In this document: positions 11,402 through 13,313 of the stretch, one piece after another
Layout of the letters: each line of letters begins with the position of its first letter
Position numbering within the stretch: the stretch's first letter is position 1
NCBI GenBank assembly: GCA_035711465.1
Contig: DASTCC010000253.1
Coordinates: 1-13,313, forward strand
DNA from: DASTCC01 sp035711465
GTDB lineage: Bacteria > Acidobacteriota > Vicinamibacteria > Vicinamibacterales > SCN-69-37
Direction: 5' to 3'
DNA: 13,313 nt
Notes under the pieces: generated by a model
Seen by the model: only the letters and a program-made list of their open reading frames with translations
Databases searched by the model: none
What the model was told of the DNA's origin: nothing
Made by a program: the position numbers and the translations under genes

Positions 11402-13219
11402 ATGCGACAACCGAGTCGGATGGCACTCGCCGCGCTGGCCGTTGCGGCGCTGGCGATGACCGGCCATCTCCTGGCACAGGCGCCCGCGTCCTCGAGCTGG
11501 CCGCAATGGGGTGGCCCGACCCGCAACTTTCACGCGCCGTCGACCGGCCTTGCAGACTCATGGCCCGCCGCCGGGCCACCGGTGATCTGGTCCCGGCCGC
11601 TCGGCACCGGCCACTCCGGCATTGTCGTCGACGATGGGCGGTTGTTCACGATGTATCGCGTCGGCAACGGGCGGGCGAAAGCCGGGCCCTGGAACGCCGA
11701 AGAAGTGGTCGCCGCGCTCGACGCGCGCACCGGCGAGACGCTCTGGGAGCACACCTACCCATCGCGCCAGGAAGACTTCAGCTTTGGCGCGGGCCCGCAC
11801 GCGACGCCGCTGGTCGTGGGCGATCGCGTGTTCTCGGCGGGCACCAACCAGCAGCTGTTCGCGTTCGACAAGCGCAGCGGGCGCGTGCTCTGGTCGCACG
11901 ACTTCATCAAAGAGTTCAAGTCGCCGGAGCTGTTGATTCGTCCGGTGGTGAAGGTGGGCTACGGCTGCAGCCCGATCGCCTTTCGCGACACGATCATCTG
12001 CAGCGTCGGCGGGCCGGGACAGTCGGTGATGGCGTTCCGGCAGTCGGATGGCGTCGTGGTCTGGAAGAGCGGTGATTTCCTGACCTCGTCGGCGGCGCCG
12101 ATTCTGATCGAGATCGGCGGGCGGCCGCAGGTGGTGTTCCTGGCTGGCGGCTCGGTCACCGGCCTCGATCCGGATACCGGCACGATTCTCTGGTCGCACC
12201 CGCACGATCCCGGCAACGACCTCAACTGCACGACGCCGATCTTCGGGCCGGACAACGTCCTGTTCATGTCGTCGGCCTATCAGGCGGGCAGCCGCGCGCT
12301 GCGGCTCACCCAGAAGGGCGACGTCACGGACGTCGACGAGCTCTGGTTCACCAACCGCGTCCGCTTCATGTTCCTCAGCGCGGTCCGCGTCGGCGATTTC
12401 GTCTACGGCACTACCGGTGACTTCGGCCCCGCGTTTCTCACCGCGCTCGACATCAAGACGGGACAGTCGGCGTGGCAGGTGCGCGGCTTCGCGCGCGCCA
12501 GTCTGATTCATGCGGACGGCAAGGTCATCGCGATGAACGAGGACGGCGATCTCGCGCTGGCGCGCCTGTCGCCGACCGGCGCGGAGATCCTGTCGCGCGC
12601 CAAGATCTTCGACACCGTGTCGTGGACCGCGCCGACGCTCGTCGGCACGACGCTCTACGCGCGCGATCGCGAGAAGATCGTCGCGCTCGACCTCGGCGGC
12701 AGCGCCGCGTCAACTGCCGCTCCCCCCGCTCCGGCGCCCGTCGTGTTTCCGCCGCGTCGCTCGGCCACCATCCCTGCCCCGCCCGCGGCGCTGGCAGGAT
12801 CCTGGACGCTGGATAAAGCCGCGAGCACGATCACCGACGGCGCCGGCTACGCGGGCCTCGCCGCGACCGGCGCACCGGCGTGGCTCTTCATCACGCAGCC
12901 AGCCAACGGCACCGTGATCGCCGAGAGCGCGATCAACACCGGCCACACGCGCTTCTATCGTCCGGGCCGCGAGACCACGACCGAGATCGCCCGCGGGACG
13001 ATCGCGATGACGTCGCGATGGAGCGACGGCAAGCTGGTCGCCGAAGGCCGCACGGTCGCCGCCAGCGGCGGCACGACCGAAATCAAGGAGACGATCGCGC
13101 GCGACGGCGATGCGCTCGTCGTCGAGATCGTCGCCGGCGGCATGACGAGCCGGCTTCGCTACACACGCCTGACCGACGTCGGCCCGTGCCAGTCGTGGCC
13201 GACGCCGTGTAAGAGATAG
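11402..13219 (+). CDS. Secreted PQQ-like beta-propeller repeat protein with extra C-terminal beta domain
   Basis: The 605-residue protein has a signal peptide (about residues 1-26, ending HLLAQ) and then WPQWGGPTRN at 33-42, the usual opening of secreted PQQ-like propeller proteins. Propeller blades follow to about residue 440, with the repeated pattern 'ALDARTGETLWEH', 'AFDKRSGRVLWSH', 'GLDPDTGTILWSH' and 'ALDIKTGQSAWQV'. These are the tryptophan-docking motifs of quinoprotein-like blades. No PQQ-ligand or dehydrogenase motif set is evident, so it is likelier a binding or scaffold protein than an active dehydrogenase. A Pro/Ala-rich linker (about 440-462) leads to a second, separate domain (about 464-595) that begins GSWTLDKAAS and is beta-rich and lipocalin-like. 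Its function is unknown; periplasmic or outer-membrane-associated location is inferred. A TACAAT element and the lack of a ribosome binding site suggest leaderless expression. It is divergent from the DUF3291 gene and followed by a heptamer array. Confidence 0.9.
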   Translation: MRQPSRMALAALAVAALAMTGHLLAQAPASSSWPQWGGPTRNFHAPSTGLADSWPAAGPPVIWSRPLGTGHSGIVVDDGRLFTMYRVGNGRAKAGPWNAEEVVAALDARTGETLWEHTYPSRQEDFSFGAGPHATPLVVGDRVFSAGTNQQLFAFDKRSGRVLWSHDFIKEFKSPELLIRPVVKVGYGCSPIAFRDTIICSVGGPGQSVMAFRQSDGVVVWKSGDFLTSSAAPILIEIGGRPQVVFLAGGSVTGLDPDTGTILWSHPHDPGNDLNCTTPIFGPDNVLFMSSAYQAGSRALRLTQKGDVTDVDELWFTNRVRFMFLSAVRVGDFVYGTTGDFGPAFLTALDIKTGQSAWQVRGFARASLIHADGKVIAMNEDGDLALARLSPTGAEILSRAKIFDTVSWTAPTLVGTTLYARDREKIVALDLGGSAASTAAPPAPAPVVFPPRRSATIPAPPAALAGSWTLDKAASTITDGAGYAGLAATGAPAWLFITQPANGTVIAESAINTGHTRFYRPGRETTTEIARGTIAMTSRWSDGKLVAEGRTVAASGGTTEIKETIARDGDALVVEIVAGGMTSRLRYTRLTDVGPCQSWPTPCKR

Positions 13220-13223
13220 TGAA

Positions 13224-13313
13224 GGTGCTGGGTGCTGGGTGCTGGGTGCTGGGTGCTGAGTGCTGGGTGCTGGGTGCTGGGTGCTGAGTGCTGGGTGCTG
13301 GGTGCTGGGTGCT
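13224..13313. repeat. Near-perfect heptanucleotide tandem array, cut by the window edge
   Basis: Twelve complete units and six bases of a thirteenth are visible. Ten are GGTGCTG; units 6 and 10 (13259 and 13287) are AGTGCTG. The array begins four bases after the propeller gene's stop codon. In the register GCTGGGT/GCTGAGT it differs from the consensus at 1016-1078 (TCTGAGT) by one base. Its full length and the gene on its other side are not visible. Confidence 0.95.

Noticed and set aside
11558..12511. 317-codon - strand frame opposite the propeller gene
   Set aside because: Antisense shadow with no motif; the + strand has signal peptide and propeller repeats.
13224..13313. Heptamer array considered as a CRISPR array
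   Set aside because: There are no spacers: units are directly adjacent 7-mers, far shorter than CRISPR repeats, and no cas gene is nearby.

Overview
The base composition is very high in G+C. The gene content suggests an acidobacterium, probably of the Vicinamibacteria type, although that placement is inference. The clues are an Oar-like TonB-dependent receptor with an N-terminal carboxypeptidase-regulatory-like domain, a protein of the 'VWFA-related Acidobacterial' family, a secreted PQQ-type beta-propeller with the Trp-Pro-Gln-Trp-Gly-Gly-Pro opening, several exported hypothetical proteins, and short degenerate heptanucleotide arrays between genes. No transposase, integrase, phage gene or CRISPR array is visible, so this looks like ordinary chromosome with some unusual details.

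Layout: (1) 88-951 (+) is an apparently solitary beta-class DNA methyltransferase, ending in a strong intrinsic terminator (971-1010) and a nine-unit heptamer array (1016-1078). (2) 7130 down to 1090 (-) is a run of four same-strand genes. It starts with a possible nuclease-fold protein carrying a histone-H1-like Lys/Ala/Pro tail. Next comes a translationally close unknown protein, which overlaps the start of the next gene by 146 bp. A secreted VWA-family protein and the large TonB-dependent receptor follow. The VWA gene seems to have its own promoter and a perfect 16-bp palindrome. (3) 7280-9293 (+) is a tight three-gene cluster of a stand-alone receiver protein, an exported O-methyltransferase and an arginase. 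(4) 9294-9375 holds a second heptamer array between convergent genes, followed by a small exported protein (9376-9786, -). (5) A tRNA-Lys(UUU) with encoded CCA (9878-9952, +) runs into an imperfect inverted repeat. (6) 11343 down to 10007 (-) is a DUF3291 protein and a probable outer-membrane beta-barrel protein, likely cotranscribed. (7) 11402-13219 (+) is a secreted PQQ-like propeller protein with an extra C-terminal beta domain. It is followed by a near-perfect heptamer array that runs off the window edge.

No obvious new multi-gene system stands out. The signals most worth following are the three 7-bp-period arrays at gene 3' ends, a recurring -10-like element 6-9 nt before the start codon of three genes without a ribosome binding site (likely leaderless transcripts), the nuclease-like/H1-tail protein with its unknown partner, and a methyltransferase that seems to be exported.
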